Source: Chinchilla lanigera
Taxonomy: Eukaryota; Chordata; Mammalia; Rodentia; Chinchillidae
Direction of reading: 5' to 3'
Assembly (NCBI RefSeq): GCF_000276665.1
Contig: NW_004955416.1
Location: 7,865,735 to 7,929,734 of the forward strand
DNA length: 64,000 bases
Below the pieces are notes generated by a model. That model made no database searches. It saw only the letters and a program-made list of their open reading frames with translations, and was not told the origin of the DNA. Below, in pieces: positions 44,190 through 56,779 of this stretch. The position numbers and the translations under genes were made by a program. Position 1 is the first letter of the stretch, and each line of letters starts with the position of its first letter.

Positions 44190-46797
44190 TTTAGGACAGT
44201 GGTTCTTAAATTTTACTATGCATGAGAACATGGTTGGGAGATGATGCAAAGTATATATTTTAATACAGAAGAGCTGTGGGATAGACCAGTTGACCAAGGT
44301 TCTTAAAAAGCAGTCCAGCATCTCAAGCTAATCACTGAGAAATACTGTCTGCTGGGAACCAGATCAAAGAAAGAACATTTACCAATAACCAGAGTAAAGT
44401 ACTCTGCCTTACAGAAGAAACAGTTAGTTTGCTGGGAGGCAGTGCCATCTACAGTGCAGATATAAAATTACAAAAGGCCACTGCAAACTGGCCATAGTTC
44501 CTAATCCCACCCAGGTTCATTTTAGAAATCAGTTCATCCAGATAATACAGCATCTCTTAGCTCCTTTATCCTTTCCAGAAAGAGTTTGTTTTCTTGCTTC
44601 CAATGTATTTGTTTTTCCAACTGATACTTGAGCACAGGTAAAGACAGATGGAAATACAAAGCAAGTTGATAAAAACCAGAGCTCTCTCTGCTATGGCTTG
44701 TACTGGCAGACCCTGCGCCACAGCAGACATCTCCAGTGTAGAAGGTGAGTCCCACAACCTCACAACCCACAATTATAAAAATGGTTAAAGCAGCAGTGGC
44801 TTAGACTTCAGAAACACAACCAGCTTTATGTATCTCAAAAGGCATGCGTACTCCTGGATGAGTAAAGTATACTTAGTCTTTTCTAATGAGACTGACAGGG
44901 CCCAATTTTACACTCGAAGACATATGTTTTTCTTTGCTGGTAGAAAAGCAGAACTCACCTTGACTTACACATAAAATAAGGTCCTGTATTCTCAAGATCA
45001 AAGTCTAAAGCCAGAAACACAGCAGGAAGGAAGAGAGAGAGGAAAGGGGGAAGAGTGTTTCTGTCTAGGACTCATTTCTAGGCACTCTTATAGTTAACTT
45101 TTTTCCCCAGCTACAAACTTTCACCTAGTTTTCAATTTTCATTTTGCTGATATCTTTCCAAGTTCAGGCCTGAATTCAAGGCATAGTTCTTAGGGAAGTA
45201 TTTTTTAATGTTTTGATAAGCTTCTTTGCCAAGAGCCCTGGATCAAGATATATGCAGAATCACAGAACGTCATGTTGTAAGTACGTAAGCAGTGTACTTG
45301 TGAGGTCCAAAAGAGGGCAAAAAAGTCCACTTCTATTTAGAATAAATCCTGCTTCCAGACAACTCCATTCTAGACACTCTCCCCACTCTGCTAACACCAA
45401 GTGGTATTCCTGGTGGCTCAGGAGGGGAGATAAAGCACGATGTACCATTCCCCTCTCCCTACAAATGGAAATGTACACTCTGCAGTTTCACCAAGCCCTG
45501 CTTCTTGCTTCATTAACCTCAAAACTACAGTACCTCAAGGAGCCAATCTTCAAGCATTCAAAGCGTCTTCCTGAGAACATGTACATTCCCGCTCTAGCTC
45601 TGGGAAGCGTGACCGCTCCAAGCACTTTTGTTTTTTGGTGAGATGAATTCCCAGGTCTTAGTTTATTAACCCTATAGAAACATCATCTCAGCTTTTGATG
45701 AAACAGCTCCTATAATTTCTTCCATAGTGACATAATTATTCTGAAACTGACCCTAAAATTTTCATAGCACATGCCAGAGCAATTACTTTCTCTTAATTTA
45801 AGTTCAGTTTTGAAGCTTCAAAGGAAATCTCTCTTCCCATACAAACAGGTTAGAAATCAATGGAAGATGAAGTATCTCATGAAATGTTGCCTTATACACA
45901 CTGTAGGACTGATCTGAAAGGTGAGAGCTATGTTTGCGTACATGAAGTATTCAGACATGTTTCAAATTCTTCTTCCTGTCTTTACAAGCATAGTGTAACT
46001 ACTCATTTTCAGGCTCAGCACTTGCTAAGTGATGAAACCCTAAACACAAACAGAAATGGGGCACAGGAGGAAATGCAGAGGCTAGGGTGCAGCCTTTTAG
46101 CCAAAGGATAAAAATTTTCTCCTGCTCCCTGCTTAAGGACACATATTCATAGCTATTCATAGTTTTCTTTAAGCTACATTTATTGTTCTTTAGGGAAACA
46201 GCAGCACCAGACATGGTAGTTCAGACTTCTGTCTGGCTCCTCTGAAAACAATACTGAAGCAGAGCAGCTGCGCTGTGCATGTATGAGCATGTCAGCAGAG
46301 TGGGGTTATTCTTGAGAGTTGTTTGTTACAGAGGCTTTGGGAGCACCAACTGCTAACAAGGAATTTTTATGCACATAAATGCGTTATAGGTCCAGAGTGC
46401 TCACTATAAAGCACTGGGGCTAGAAGTGAAAGTCTTGATATCCCCCTCCTAGAAAGCTAATCTTCTTCCATTAGGCCACTTGGTATACAGTGATCAGATT
46501 AAGAATGAGAGGAAAACCAACCATGCAACTATGAGGCTCAGAGGCTGCCATGTATGGAAGTACTTGGCTTTAGACACTTCCTAGACAAAGTCCATTTCCC
46601 TGAATCAATACCAAAAATACTTTGAAAGAACAGGACACACACAAAATCCATAGCTAATATAAACCAAAAAGGTGACAGTGGTGGTAAGGGAATTAAGTTC
46701 ACATAGCTCAGGACTAGCAGCTAGAAATCTAGCCAGGTGGGAATCAATGGGACTCAGTACCTCACTTCCATGTATTACCTTTCTCTGCATCTGCTGT
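44190..46797. other. repeat-poor intron block, 2.6 kb
   Basis: No repeat recognised. It contains the longest non-INO80 ORF apart from the retrocopy (45213-45641, 142 codons, plus strand), which shows no motif, biased composition or homology I can name and is treated as chance. Confidence 0.5.
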
Positions 46798-46933
46798 CTT
46801 TTTTTTTTTTAAGGTTAGATTTCACTGTGTAGTTCAGGCTGGTTTTCAACTCACTATGTAGCCCAACCTAGTCTTAAAGTGAATGTCATCCTCCTGCCTC
46901 AGCCTCCTGAGTGCTGGGGGCATGTGCCTGGCT
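46798..46933 (-). repeat. B1 SINE, diverged
   Basis: gtgtagttcaggctggtttt...cctcctgcctcagcctcctg; start and end eroded. Confidence 0.82.
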
Positions 46934-47077
46934 ATCTTTTGATAAACTTTAAATAAAATAAGGTTTAAAGTTGACAAATATAATGGTAGAAATATATTTC
47001 TAAGGAAGACTGAAAGGTGACTTCTTTGAATAGAACTATGAAAATAGATTTGTTAGGTTGAGTGGAGAAACAAGATA

Positions 47078-47160
47078 AATGGGGATGTAGCTCATTGGTA
47101 CAGTGCTTGTCAAGCATGTACAAGGTCCTGAGCTCAATCCCAAGTACCAAAAATGAAACA
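47078..47160 (+). repeat. ID-type SINE
   Basis: ggggatgtagctcattggta, gtgcttgtcaagcatg, gagctcaatcccaagtacc. Confidence 0.8.
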
Positions 47161-47393
47161 AAACAAAATAAAAAAACCACAGAAGGGTAAGAAATGCAGC
47201 CTCACAGAGTACCCTGGCTCCATGAAAGCAGTCTCTTGGAGCAAAATGAAATCAGCTGGGAAGAGGGGAAATGCATTCTTTTCTCTAAATACCGAGTCGG
47301 TCGTAACTCTATTCTGCCTCTCTCCCTTCACTCACTTCTCTATGGATGGAAGTAGACAGCCTCTGTCTGACTCTGATCAACAAGGAGAAGAGC

Positions 47394-47541
47394 AGCCTGG
47401 CGCAGTGGCGCATGCCTGTAATCCCAGCACTCCGGAGGCTGAGACAGGAGGATGTCTCGTTATGAGTTCGAGACCTGCCTGGGCTACAAAGTGAGCTCAA
47501 GGCCAGCTTAAACTGCATAACGTAGATCCTGTCTCAAAAAG
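47394..47541 (+). repeat. B1 SINE
   Basis: gcctggcgcagtggcgcatg to aacgtagatcctgtctcaaa; flanks acaaggaga on both sides. Confidence 0.93.
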
Positions 47542-48393
47542 AAAAAAGAAAACAACAACAAAAAAAACAAGGAGAGGAAAGTAAGAGGAAGATGGAGGCA
47601 AAGTGAACAACCCTGTGAAACAGTGGCCTTTGCTGCAGCGACACTTGTCTGTGCTGTTTCAATAAACAGGGTAACAGGGAGGGCCTGGGCAGCAGCTTAG
47701 AGCAGTTCAGAGCAGAAACCACATAGAAACTACCCTGCTCTGCAAACAAAGAGCATGGCTCCTGAATGGTAAGATGCAACAGTCATTTTTCAGATAGAGC
47801 AGACCTGTGAGCCACAGTCCAGGTGAGGCTGCTTAGGATGTAAGAAAGCATCAGACAGAAATGGCTTGGGGCTGGAGTGTTATGTTTCCTTTTGTTACAC
47901 TGGGACTGAGCTGAGGTGATAGGGCCAGATCAAATCCCCCCATAATCGGGCCCCCTCCTCTGAAAACCCTCAAAAACCTCAATGCAGGTGACAAAGGGCT
48001 CCCTCTCCTGGACCCTGCTGTTGGTGATAATCTATCTAACAGATGGCCTGCTCCCTTTGTAGTTTAGAGTCCCTGACTATATGAGAAGAAGCTGTCTCCC
48101 ATACAGCTACTTTCAAATCCACGCAATTCAAGGTGAGGAAGTGCCATCTTGGGAAGGCCAGGACTGTGGATATGCCCACCCCTCCCCCTCCATACATACA
48201 TACTTATTTCTGCAATGCTAGAGACTAAACCCAGGGCCTTGCAAAAGCTAGGTAAGGGCTCTAGCCCTGTCCTTTTTAAAAACTAAGGTTTATATGTTTC
48301 TCAAGGAGCAAATAGCTTAGAACAGTTCTATTTAAGAAACAGATCCCTTGAAAATTGGTTTATTTCATCTCTTCCCCCTCCTGTGGCACTTAC
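47542..48393. other. intron with one ID remnant
   Basis: Unique-looking except for an old minus-strand ID-type piece at 48204-48271 (gctagagactaaacccaggg). Confidence 0.55.
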
Positions 48394-48534
48394 TCGTGGA
48401 CTGGCCACACACAAAAAAGATGGTAGCTCAGTGAGCAGGCAGCAACGAAGTGAGGAGGTAGCTGATCTCCGCTGATGGATGACCTGGTCTGAGTAGCCAC
48501 TCACTGCTCTACAGTGGCTGCTGAAAACAAGAGA
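48394..48534 (-). CDS. INO80: INO80 window exon 6
   Basis: Encodes residues 213-259 (SLVFSSHC... to LCVASPR), 47 whole codons, insertion domain. It reads LRCCLLTELPS where I remember LRRCLLTELPS in human. The codon is TGC, one CpG transition from CGC, so a lineage change or sequencing error are both possible. Acceptor tttgcag, donor gtaagt. Confidence 0.97.
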
Positions 48535-48540
48535 CTGCAA

Positions 48541-50453
48541 ACACAAAAAAAGCAAGTTAGTGCCAAGAACAACTATGCTCAATGAAGCAAAGTGGAAAAA
48601 GTGCTACATATTAAGTATCTGACTCAAAGAGCTTTCTTTCTAGCTAACACTATTAATCCTAATAAACAATCACAAATCAAAATCAAGTATGTAATATAAT
48701 TGAGACCTATATTGACTTCAAATGTGGCTTTAGTCATGCACCTTAAAGCAAACATCATTTTAATTCTAGCTCCTGAAAAGGGAATGTTAATTATAAATAT
48801 TCATAAAACTTCAGGAGACAAACACTGTTTTATATGGGGGAAGCTGGGTTCCTTCATTATACTAAGGACGCAAACATACATCTTAACAAAACAATAATGA
48901 CTAACACGCTTTCCTTCAAATTTTTTCTTTTAAGGCAGTTCAGCATTCTGAAATTAACAAAGTACAATGTAATTCTAGCAAATATAACTTTTCTTTACAC
49001 ATAAATATCAACAGAAATGGTGAGGAACAGGAAACCATCTTTTCAGTACCCTTGACAATCATTTAAAAATATAAAATTTTCATTACTATATCAAAAATAC
49101 ATTTTCACAGGCTTTACAGTTCATGTTAAAACTTTGGCTTACAGCTGTTTATATTAAGACTTTAAGTATGGAATGTTCAAATATACAGAGAAGTCCACAG
49201 TGAGATCTACTGGAAATGCAGAAGTTCATTACTGCAAATCATTAGTGCAATGTTAGACCTGTTATCTTTGGATCTGCATTCTTGACCACTTCATTTGTTC
49301 TACTGGTTTTTCAGTAAGACAGATTGGTAACCTACATAACCATATGGGGGAAGATAACACAAAAGACAGTCTAATTTATACTCTGTTGTAAGGTCAAGAA
49401 AACAAGCTACAAGATCAGAATAGCGACTATGGCCTGCTGCAGGACCATAATTGCTGTAATTCCAGTAACAAATCTCTTAGAGGCTTCTTTGTTCAGTACA
49501 TACATGTTCTCCCATTCATATGGGCCTATTTTACACAGTGCTTAAATCTCCTCAGGTAAATTAGTCCCTCAGGATCATGGTTTCAGAGAAGTCATCTCAA
49601 GTTGTCAAATAGGACATATACATCATTACCAGCCTCCATGAAATGAATCAGTATATTCTAAATAATGGTCACATACAAACTCAAGACTTCAGCTATTTTT
49701 TCAGAGGGGCAGGGCTCCCTTCAGTGTTTTCTAATCACAAAGTATGGAAGTTTTTTATAACACTTTATTACACTGGTGAGCCCATAAAACTTTGACATGT
49801 TTTGCCTATTCTGTAGTGGCTTAGGTCCCTGTCATTACTCAGAGAAGAATTTCACCCTTCTGGTAAGTTTTCAATTGGTGTTTTCATCTTGCTGGTATCT
49901 CACTGATGTTCATCATCCACTTTTCTATATGGGTACACCCATTATTATCTAAATACCTTTTGTGAGGATCATTATCATGACTGTTGGGCTAGGTGTCATT
50001 CTGTTTTCCAATAATGAATACAGACAGCTAGGAATATTACCCCCAAAATCCTACCGTTAATACAAAAAGGAAAGAAAAAACAAAAACAAAACACCAAAAA
50101 AACCCCAACCAACAAACAAAAAAATCTAAACAAACAAAAAGGGCAATCAGGTTTTTATTACTGTTTCGTAAAAGCAGATTTCTGACATTAGCAATAACTC
50201 CTCTTGCCCTTCCTTGGGTTTGAGAGATGCAACAAGCCTACCAATTTCTGTTCATTTCAGCCAGCTACAGGAATAGTTTGGGATGTGAGCTAGGATGCCC
50301 CCTGCCACGTAGACCATGCCTATGCAGGTGGCTGAGGTAGCAACAGTTGCTGACCTAAAAACAAATGAATTATTTATTAATGTCTAAAGAACAGGAACTC
50401 CAAAATCTCTGTCCAGAATCTGTGTCAGTTACCCTCATTTGGAGTATTTTCTT
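48541..50453. other. repeat-poor intron block, 1.9 kb
   Basis: No SINE seen. On the minus strand several short open stretches with protein-like composition (for example YEWENMYVLNKEASKRF near 49.5 kb) and AT-rich sequence look like a decayed retrocopy with its 3' UTR, but I cannot name a parent. Confidence 0.4.
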
Positions 50454-50613
50454 TTTCTTTTTTTTTGTCTTATTTTGAGACTGGGTCTCGCTCTGCAGTT
50501 CAGGCTGGCCTTGAGCTCACTTTGCAGCCCAGGCTGGTCTCAAACTCACAATGATCCTCCTGCCTCAGCCTCCCGAGTGCTGAGATTATAGGCATGTGCC
50601 ACCATGCCTGGCA
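50454..50613 (-). repeat. B1 SINE
   Basis: tttgagactgggtctcgctc through cctcagcctcccgagtgctg; quasi-dimeric; gagtattttc repeated at the flanks. Confidence 0.93.
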
Positions 50614-51635
50614 GTATTTTGAGTATTTTCAAATGGCAAAATTCAGCAGAAATCTGTTTCTTACTACATTCCAAGAATGTAAATGTAAAAAAGGTTACAG
50701 AATGTTCATCTCTTTTAATTCCTTCCCCTCAACAACACAGTTATTACTAAAAAAGGGAGAGAAAAGTCGTCTTATGGATTCTTAACAAAATGTCCGGTTA
50801 CTTTTTTTGGAAAAAGTCTATCTACCAATAATTCTATTTCCAGGTGGTCATTCTCAATTTAGAACACATTTAGTGGTCTTACATGTGCTAAGTTCAATTG
50901 GTACTGTTATTGGAAGTCACTTATTCAAGGCAATTTACTGCTTTCTGATTCTAGCTTTGAAAGAAAACACAAAAACCAAAATATATCTCACTAGTTCAAA
51001 ATGCTCAATATATATAGCATTTGCTTCAGAGAAATCCTACTACTCTTGGAATATTTTTCAAATATATATTTTTATAGGTTATTTTCTCTTAACATTAGTT
51101 CCATCAAGTCTTCATTAGTACAAGAGGTTCCTGGTACCACACTATCCAAATTTCCCTTCACATAATGACATGAATTGTTAAGACACAAAAATGTAATGCT
51201 CAGACAAAGGATATTAAATACCATTGTGTAAGATGCTTGAAGGGTAAGAATAAAAAAGGAGGGTTCATTACTTTAGTCTATTTTGGCCACAAAACGTTTT
51301 TAGAAAAAAGTAAATAATGTCACACTATGGGGGATGTGATTTGTTTTTAATGTGGCCACAGTTTTTGCCATTCTGTTGTCTCTTTCTCATGCTCTTGAAT
51401 GTCTCATTACCCTACACTAAGCATTGGCAGCTGTGTATGTCTTGTTGCCAAAACCTCAACGTACACATAGTGAAGTGAGGAGTTTTCAATCAGTCCCTTG
51501 GCACCATGCAAAAGTCTTGAGTGAAGTAAGTACGCGAGGATGATGGCCCCCAACACTGCACACTTCTTGCCACACCGTAGCATAGAAAAACACAGACGTT
51601 TCCCCCTCTCTTAGTTATTCAACTGGGGTCACACT
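50614..51635. other. intron, nothing recognised
   Basis: AT-rich unique-looking sequence. A 58-codon minus-strand ORF at 51407-51583 has a hydrophobic segment but no identifiable family. Confidence 0.45.
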
Positions 51636-51693
51636 TTCTCAACAGTAAAGCAGTGCGGAGGAAAAAGAAAATTAAGAGAAATACAGGGAGTCA
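51636..51693 (+). repeat. 58-bp direct repeat, copy 1
   Basis: ttctcaacagtaaagcagtg...gggagtca, identical by eye to 52935-52992. Confidence 0.93.
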
Positions 51694-52367
51694 CTCCACG
51701 TTTTGTTTAAAATTAGAGAAAAGACTTCACTTTAAGCAAAAGGGTGTAGTGTTTATAAATCAATCGTTATACTACATGGATTCTAATTTCACAGATATTT
51801 TAGGTAACCAAACAAAAAGGGAGAAAATAAAATGCAGAAACACACAATAGCTTCCCAGAGCTTTCCTCTATGGGCGTTGACAGCTCCTCCGATCTCAGGA
51901 AATGATGAGATATACTGTAACTGAAAATTAACATTTAGCAGAAGAGTGCTTGGAAACTTCCTGTTTGAGGAATTGTTCAACAGCCAGAGCCAGTAAAGCT
52001 CTTAAAGCATTAACAGAATAAAACTTGCACTTGCTTCTCTTTTGAAAACAACTCTATGTTAAGATCCTTTGCGCATTTTAGATTGCAAAACCTGAAATGT
52101 CTCATGTTTCCTTGAGGTGTTTGGCTCTCTAGAGTTATACAGTATATAAAGTATATACACTGCACACAGTTTATATAGTATAGAAAGCCTTCAACACATA
52201 TTATGCCTAAGTAAACAATCACCATGACAACAGTTTATGGACACCAAGATAATAGACTCAATACTGGTAAATGTTTCTGCCAACCATCATTTTTATATGA
52301 TATTTAATTGGGCATAAAATATGTTCTGCCCCAAAGGAGATGACTAAATTACTATAGGCCCTACCTT
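51694..52367. other. intron, nothing recognised
   Basis: Unique-looking; no repeats or coding signal identified. Confidence 0.45.
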
Positions 52368-52450
52368 CTTTTTTTTTTAAACCAGGAATCTAACTCACAA
52401 ACTTGCACTTGACAGGCAGGCACTGTGCCACTGAGCTATATCCCTGGCCC
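52368..52450 (-). repeat. ID SINE
   Basis: accaggaatctaactcacaa, cttgacaggcaggcac, ccactgagctatatccc. Confidence 0.88.
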
Positions 52451-52492
52451 TAGCTTATTCTTTTAAGCAAAGGATTTTTGTTTTAATTAATT

Positions 52493-52808
52493 ATTTTTTT
52501 GTCTTTTGAGACAAGGTCTTGCTATATAGTTCAGGCTGGCCTCCAACTTGCTGCAATCTTGCCTCAGCCTTTAGAGTGCTGGGATTACAGGAGTGTGCCA
52601 CCATACCTGGCTCAGCATTTTTTTAAAAAACATTATGAAATTTAAACTCTTTATCCTCTTCAATACTGTACTTGTTGTTGTGGTACTGTGGATTGAACCC
52701 AGGGTCTCTACCACTGAGCTACATCCCCACCCTAAGTTTTATTTTGAGACAGGCTGGCCTCAAATTTGTGATCCTCTTACCTCAGCCTCCTGCCACTGCT
52801 CCAGGCCA
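52493..52808 (-). repeat. B1, ID and partial B1 SINEs
   Basis: B1 52493-52613; ID-type 52672-52733 (ggtactgtggattgaaccca); shortened B1 52735-52808. Confidence 0.82.
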
Positions 52809-52934
52809 TTCTTCAATACTCTTTACCCCTTGGAAAGCAGTATAGGAAAGGAACTCTGGCCAAAAAACCAGAGTACAGAGGAAGGTGTGTGAGAGTGAAT
52901 TTATGAATGTTATAAATACTATTCCTACCTGAAA

Positions 52935-52992
52935 TTCTCAACAGTAAAGCAGTGCGGAGGAAAAAGAAAATTAAGAGAAATACAGGGAGTCA
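52935..52992 (+). repeat. 58-bp direct repeat, copy 2
   Basis: Second copy of 51636-51693, 1.3 kb downstream; flanks differ immediately on both sides. Confidence 0.93.
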
Positions 52993-53636
52993 TGCTAGTT
53001 TTTGTTCCACAAACAAGAGAGTGCAATGTGAGAAAAATATTAACATCAAGAGATTTAAAATAAACTCTGCTTCTGTTAAAACCTTAAAACATAATTCATG
53101 TTCACACACATATTAAAAACAAGGCTACTCCACTTCCTAGTATCACAAAAGAAAGCAAAACAAAGAGAAACTGTATCGGATCTATGCATTATGCTTACAA
53201 ATAATCAAAATTATAAAATCAAAATTTAGGTACCAAATGAAATGAAAATTAAATTCACAATACAACATAGTTTGCAATGAAAAAACTGCTCACAATTAGT
53301 CATATAAAATTTTTTATATACTTATGTAAAAGAGACAAAAGCAATTGTGCTCTGGAAAATTTTCCTGATTAAGAAAAACTCAGTTCAGAGAAAGCAGTGT
53401 TCCCATAATAACTATTTTGCTCAAGTCTGAATCATTTGACTCCTTCAAACTTGCTAAACTTTATTTAAAATTATCTTTGAATACTAGAGATATAAATATA
53501 CATAATAAGTCAGAAATGGACTTTGATTAATAACTACATATTACAATAACTCTGCACTGAGATGAGTGGAATGCTGAGCGCTTCTGCATTCCTCTTTAAC
53601 ATTCATAGAGTGAGACTTCCTAAAGAGCCAAAGTCA

Positions 53637-53968
53637 GTGTGATAAACTGAAATGTATCATCCTCTATGAGCCCAAATTCTTATGTTTAAACCCTAACCCC
53701 CAAAGCAGTGGTATTAGGAGATGGGGCATTTGGGAGGCCAGCTGGATTTAGATGAGGTCATACATAGGGGTGGCTGCCTCATAATGGGGTTAGTGTCAGC
53801 AAATGAAGAGGCACCAGAGAGCTTGCTTACCTTGTCTCTCCCCCATTGGAGGAGACAGTAAGAAGGAAGAAAGCCCTTATCAGTTTTTAAAACTGTGAAA
53901 AGGTAAGTTTTCATTGTTTAAGCCACCCAGTCAAAGGTATTTTGTTATGGCTACCCAAGCTAAGATGG
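53637..53968 (+). repeat. MaLR solo LTR, MLT1 type
   Basis: aaccctaacccccaaagcag, tggtattaggagatggggca, gatgaggtcatacatagggg and the end tgtttaagccacccagtcaa...ttttgttatggctacccaag follow MLT1 LTRs in order. Ancient non-autonomous LTR element, about 330 bp, no internal region. Confidence 0.85.
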
Positions 53969-54113
53969 TTTCTTTCCTCTCCTACTATTAAAAAAATGAT
54001 ACAGAATCTTTCACATGGTGATACTCTTTTTCTAGTCCTCTGGCTCTTCTATTATTGTCACATACCGTAGTTCTCAAACTGTAAACTGTGAAGGTCATAA
54101 AATCAACTTTTAG

Positions 54114-54279
54114 AGCTGGGCATGGTGGTGCATGCCTACAAGCTCAGCACTCGGGAGGGTGAGGTGGGAGGATGAGTGAGAGTTCAAGACTAGCCTGGGC
54201 TACAAAGTGAGCTCAAGTCCAGCTTGAACTGCATAGTGAGATCCTGTCTCAAAAAGACAAAAAAAAAAAAAAAAAAAAT
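54114..54279 (+). repeat. B1 SINE
   Basis: gctgggcatggtggtgcatg to actgcatagtgagatcctgt with A tail; quasi-dimeric. Confidence 0.93.
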
Positions 54280-55186
54280 TGATTTTTAGTAAGTTCCAAC
54301 TAACATTTAAAAAAATAAAATGGAATAAAAAACCAGGGCATACTATATATGAGGGTATTGTTTTATAAATATTTTGGTTTAAAAATAGATGTAAATAAAA
54401 AATAAAAATAGATGTAAAATATGCTTAAATGTTAACTTTTGGTATATATACACATTTATCAGGTGGTGATAATATTCTGGACATGAGTCATGGCTGAATT
54501 TCAAAAGCTACAGTCTATAAAAGGCTTTATTACATCTTTACCAATTGTTACACTTGAGCTTCAACAAATAATTCTTTATTCAGAATCTAGTTCAACCTTT
54601 TAGACTAGAAATCACTAGAGGATTACTCATATTTTCAACAGCTGAGAGCAGAGATTTCTTAAAAATGAGTCTAAATTATCCAATTAATAAGCTGGTCAAA
54701 TATATTTTCTGGTTGGTATTTCAATATAAAATATATTGGTGATAAGAATGATGAAAGTGAAAGCAGAAAAACATCTCTATACCTACATAGCTTTCAGGAG
54801 TGTGGCCCACTGGCTTGGTAAGCCAGAGTACATTCTAAAATACTATACTACAGCAACAAATATCTATCCACAACACAAAATAAAACTAAAGAAGAAACAG
54901 AAATTAATTTAATTTTCAATTGCATAATTTTTCAAATTTTACCACTTTCTATAAAGCATCCTACCCACATCTGAATTTCTCAAGAAATTCTGACATAAAG
55001 AATTTATTGAATAGACATTCTGAACAAACAACTGCTTTTTCAGAAAACACGGGATACAAATAAGTGATGTGTATCTTCAACTGCTAGATAAGATACATCT
55101 ATGTCAACAGGGCATGACAAACTCTCGAGAACAATTCTTTTTTGGTGGGGAGTATAGATAGCCCTTCCCAGTCCTCATTGTGCCCA
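54280..55186. other. intron, nothing recognised
   Basis: AT-rich unique-looking sequence without coding signal. Confidence 0.45.
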
Positions 55187-55201
55187 GAAGTTTATATTTG
55201 T

Positions 55202-55359
55202 GTTTTCTTGGGTTTTTTTGAGACAGAGTCTCGCCATGCAGTTCAGGTTGACTTTAAGGTCACTTTGTAGCCCAGGCTACTCTTGAACTTGTAATGATCC
55301 TCCTGCCTCAGCCTCCCAAGTACTGGAATTACAGGCGTGCGCCACCATGCCCAGCTTAG
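55202..55359 (-). repeat. B1 SINE with 15-bp target duplication
   Basis: gaagtttatatttgt at 55187-55201 and 55360-55374; body gagacagagtctcgccatgc...acaggcgtgcgccaccatg. Confidence 0.95.
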
Positions 55360-55374
55360 GAAGTTTATATTTGT

Positions 55375-56607
55375 AATTCCATGAAAAGTTATTGGAATTC
55401 TAGCAAGTTAATTCCAATCTACCACTTCTAATGCAACCCATGGGGAGAACAAAGACATTAAGGCATATTTTTAGTGATGGGGAGCCAAGGGGTCCTAATG
55501 ATGGCCATCTGGAACAAAGGCCTTGGAACAAAGGTTGCGACCCAAGGCCAAACCTGGGTTTTATTCATTCATGAAGAAAGGAGTGGCTTGAAGATGAGTG
55601 ACTGTACAAACAGCAGGAAGTAGGTAAGTGCTATGAGCTGGGCTAGGTAGGAGGCCTAAAATCACCTCTGCAATGCACAGAGAAGGATATGCAGAAACAG
55701 TAATCTGTATAACACAACTAAGACAGTATCTAATATTTTGGGGTCAGTACTTCAACTCTGATGTGTAATCTTTCAGGCCTCCAGGAAGTCACAGCCTCTA
55801 TCTCGAGATTTGATCCTAGCCAACAGCGTGGAGCACTGGCTCTACATTGAACCACATGGGAAAAACTGGGGGGTGGGGGGTGGGGCACATGTGTTAGGGG
55901 TGGAGGGGCTGTGTCCAGGGAAACACGCCTACCATCTTCAAAGACTACCATCAGCACGTGGGCTAGACTGATATACATTGCTTAAAGCCAACTGAAAGGA
56001 TAAGGAAGGAGCCAGCTCTGTACATATCAATAATGGAAATAGGGTCAGGCTCAGCCAAAATGGACACAACTGCTCCTCTTTCAAGGAGAGTCACCCAGGT
56101 GGTCCTCCACAGGGGAGAGAACAATTTTTTCTGTACTAAAACAGAACACACACATGTATTACTACATTTAGGAGCTGAGGGAAGGAATTACCCTACTGGA
56201 AGTAATCAGACATATCAGTAACCCCAGTGGAATCACAGAAGTATTTCACCTTTCAGAAATTATGCTGACAGCACTGTGTTACTCCAAATACACTGAAGCT
56301 CAATTCTTTTCTCCTTTTGCGTTATTAATTCTATCTCCAAAGTCCAAAAAAGTACATGGAGCAATGCCTGAGAAACCAACTGGGAAAACAGAAGGAAATT
56401 ATCTGGGCTTTTCAGTGTACAGGGGCACATACTTCATCCAGCCAAAGAATGTCCTGCATTCCAAAGTAGTTAACTATAAAATAACCCATAACTTTTTTTA
56501 GAAGACACAAGAAAAATAATCAAAATTCTAAACTTTAAGTGTAAGTCAAGGGCTAAAACATACAAACTAATTATAACTTCTAAATATTCTCCAGGCATTA
56601 TCCATTT
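55375..56607. other. intron, nothing recognised
   Basis: Unique-looking; a G-rich run ggggggtggggggtgggg near 55866-55884 is the only compositional feature. Confidence 0.5.
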
Positions 56608-56730
56608 CATTCAAAATAAAATACAAACTCTCAGCTGTACTGGAGGCCCCACATGACCTGGCCCTACACCTATAACTTCATTTCCAGCCACTTTCCCTGT
56701 CACCCCTTATGCACTGGCCAACAACTGTAT
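56608..56730 (+). repeat. L2 LINE fragment
   Basis: ttcattcaaaataaaataca, then ggccccacatgacctggccc and acttcatttccagccacttt match the L2 3' region. Confidence 0.6.
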
Positions 56731-56779
56731 GAAAAAGTGCTCTACATCATTATTCTTCATAAAATTTTTTTTTAAAAAT

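Noticed and set aside
45213..45641. 142-codon plus-strand ORF in an INO80 intron
   Set aside because: No motif, no codon or composition signal, no splice or promoter context; this length is expected by chance in 64 kb.
51407..51583. 58-codon minus-strand ORF starting MLRCGKKCAVLGAIILAYLL with a hydrophobic segment
   Set aside because: Too short to support, no recognised family. The weak resemblance to small membrane proteins is not enough for a call.
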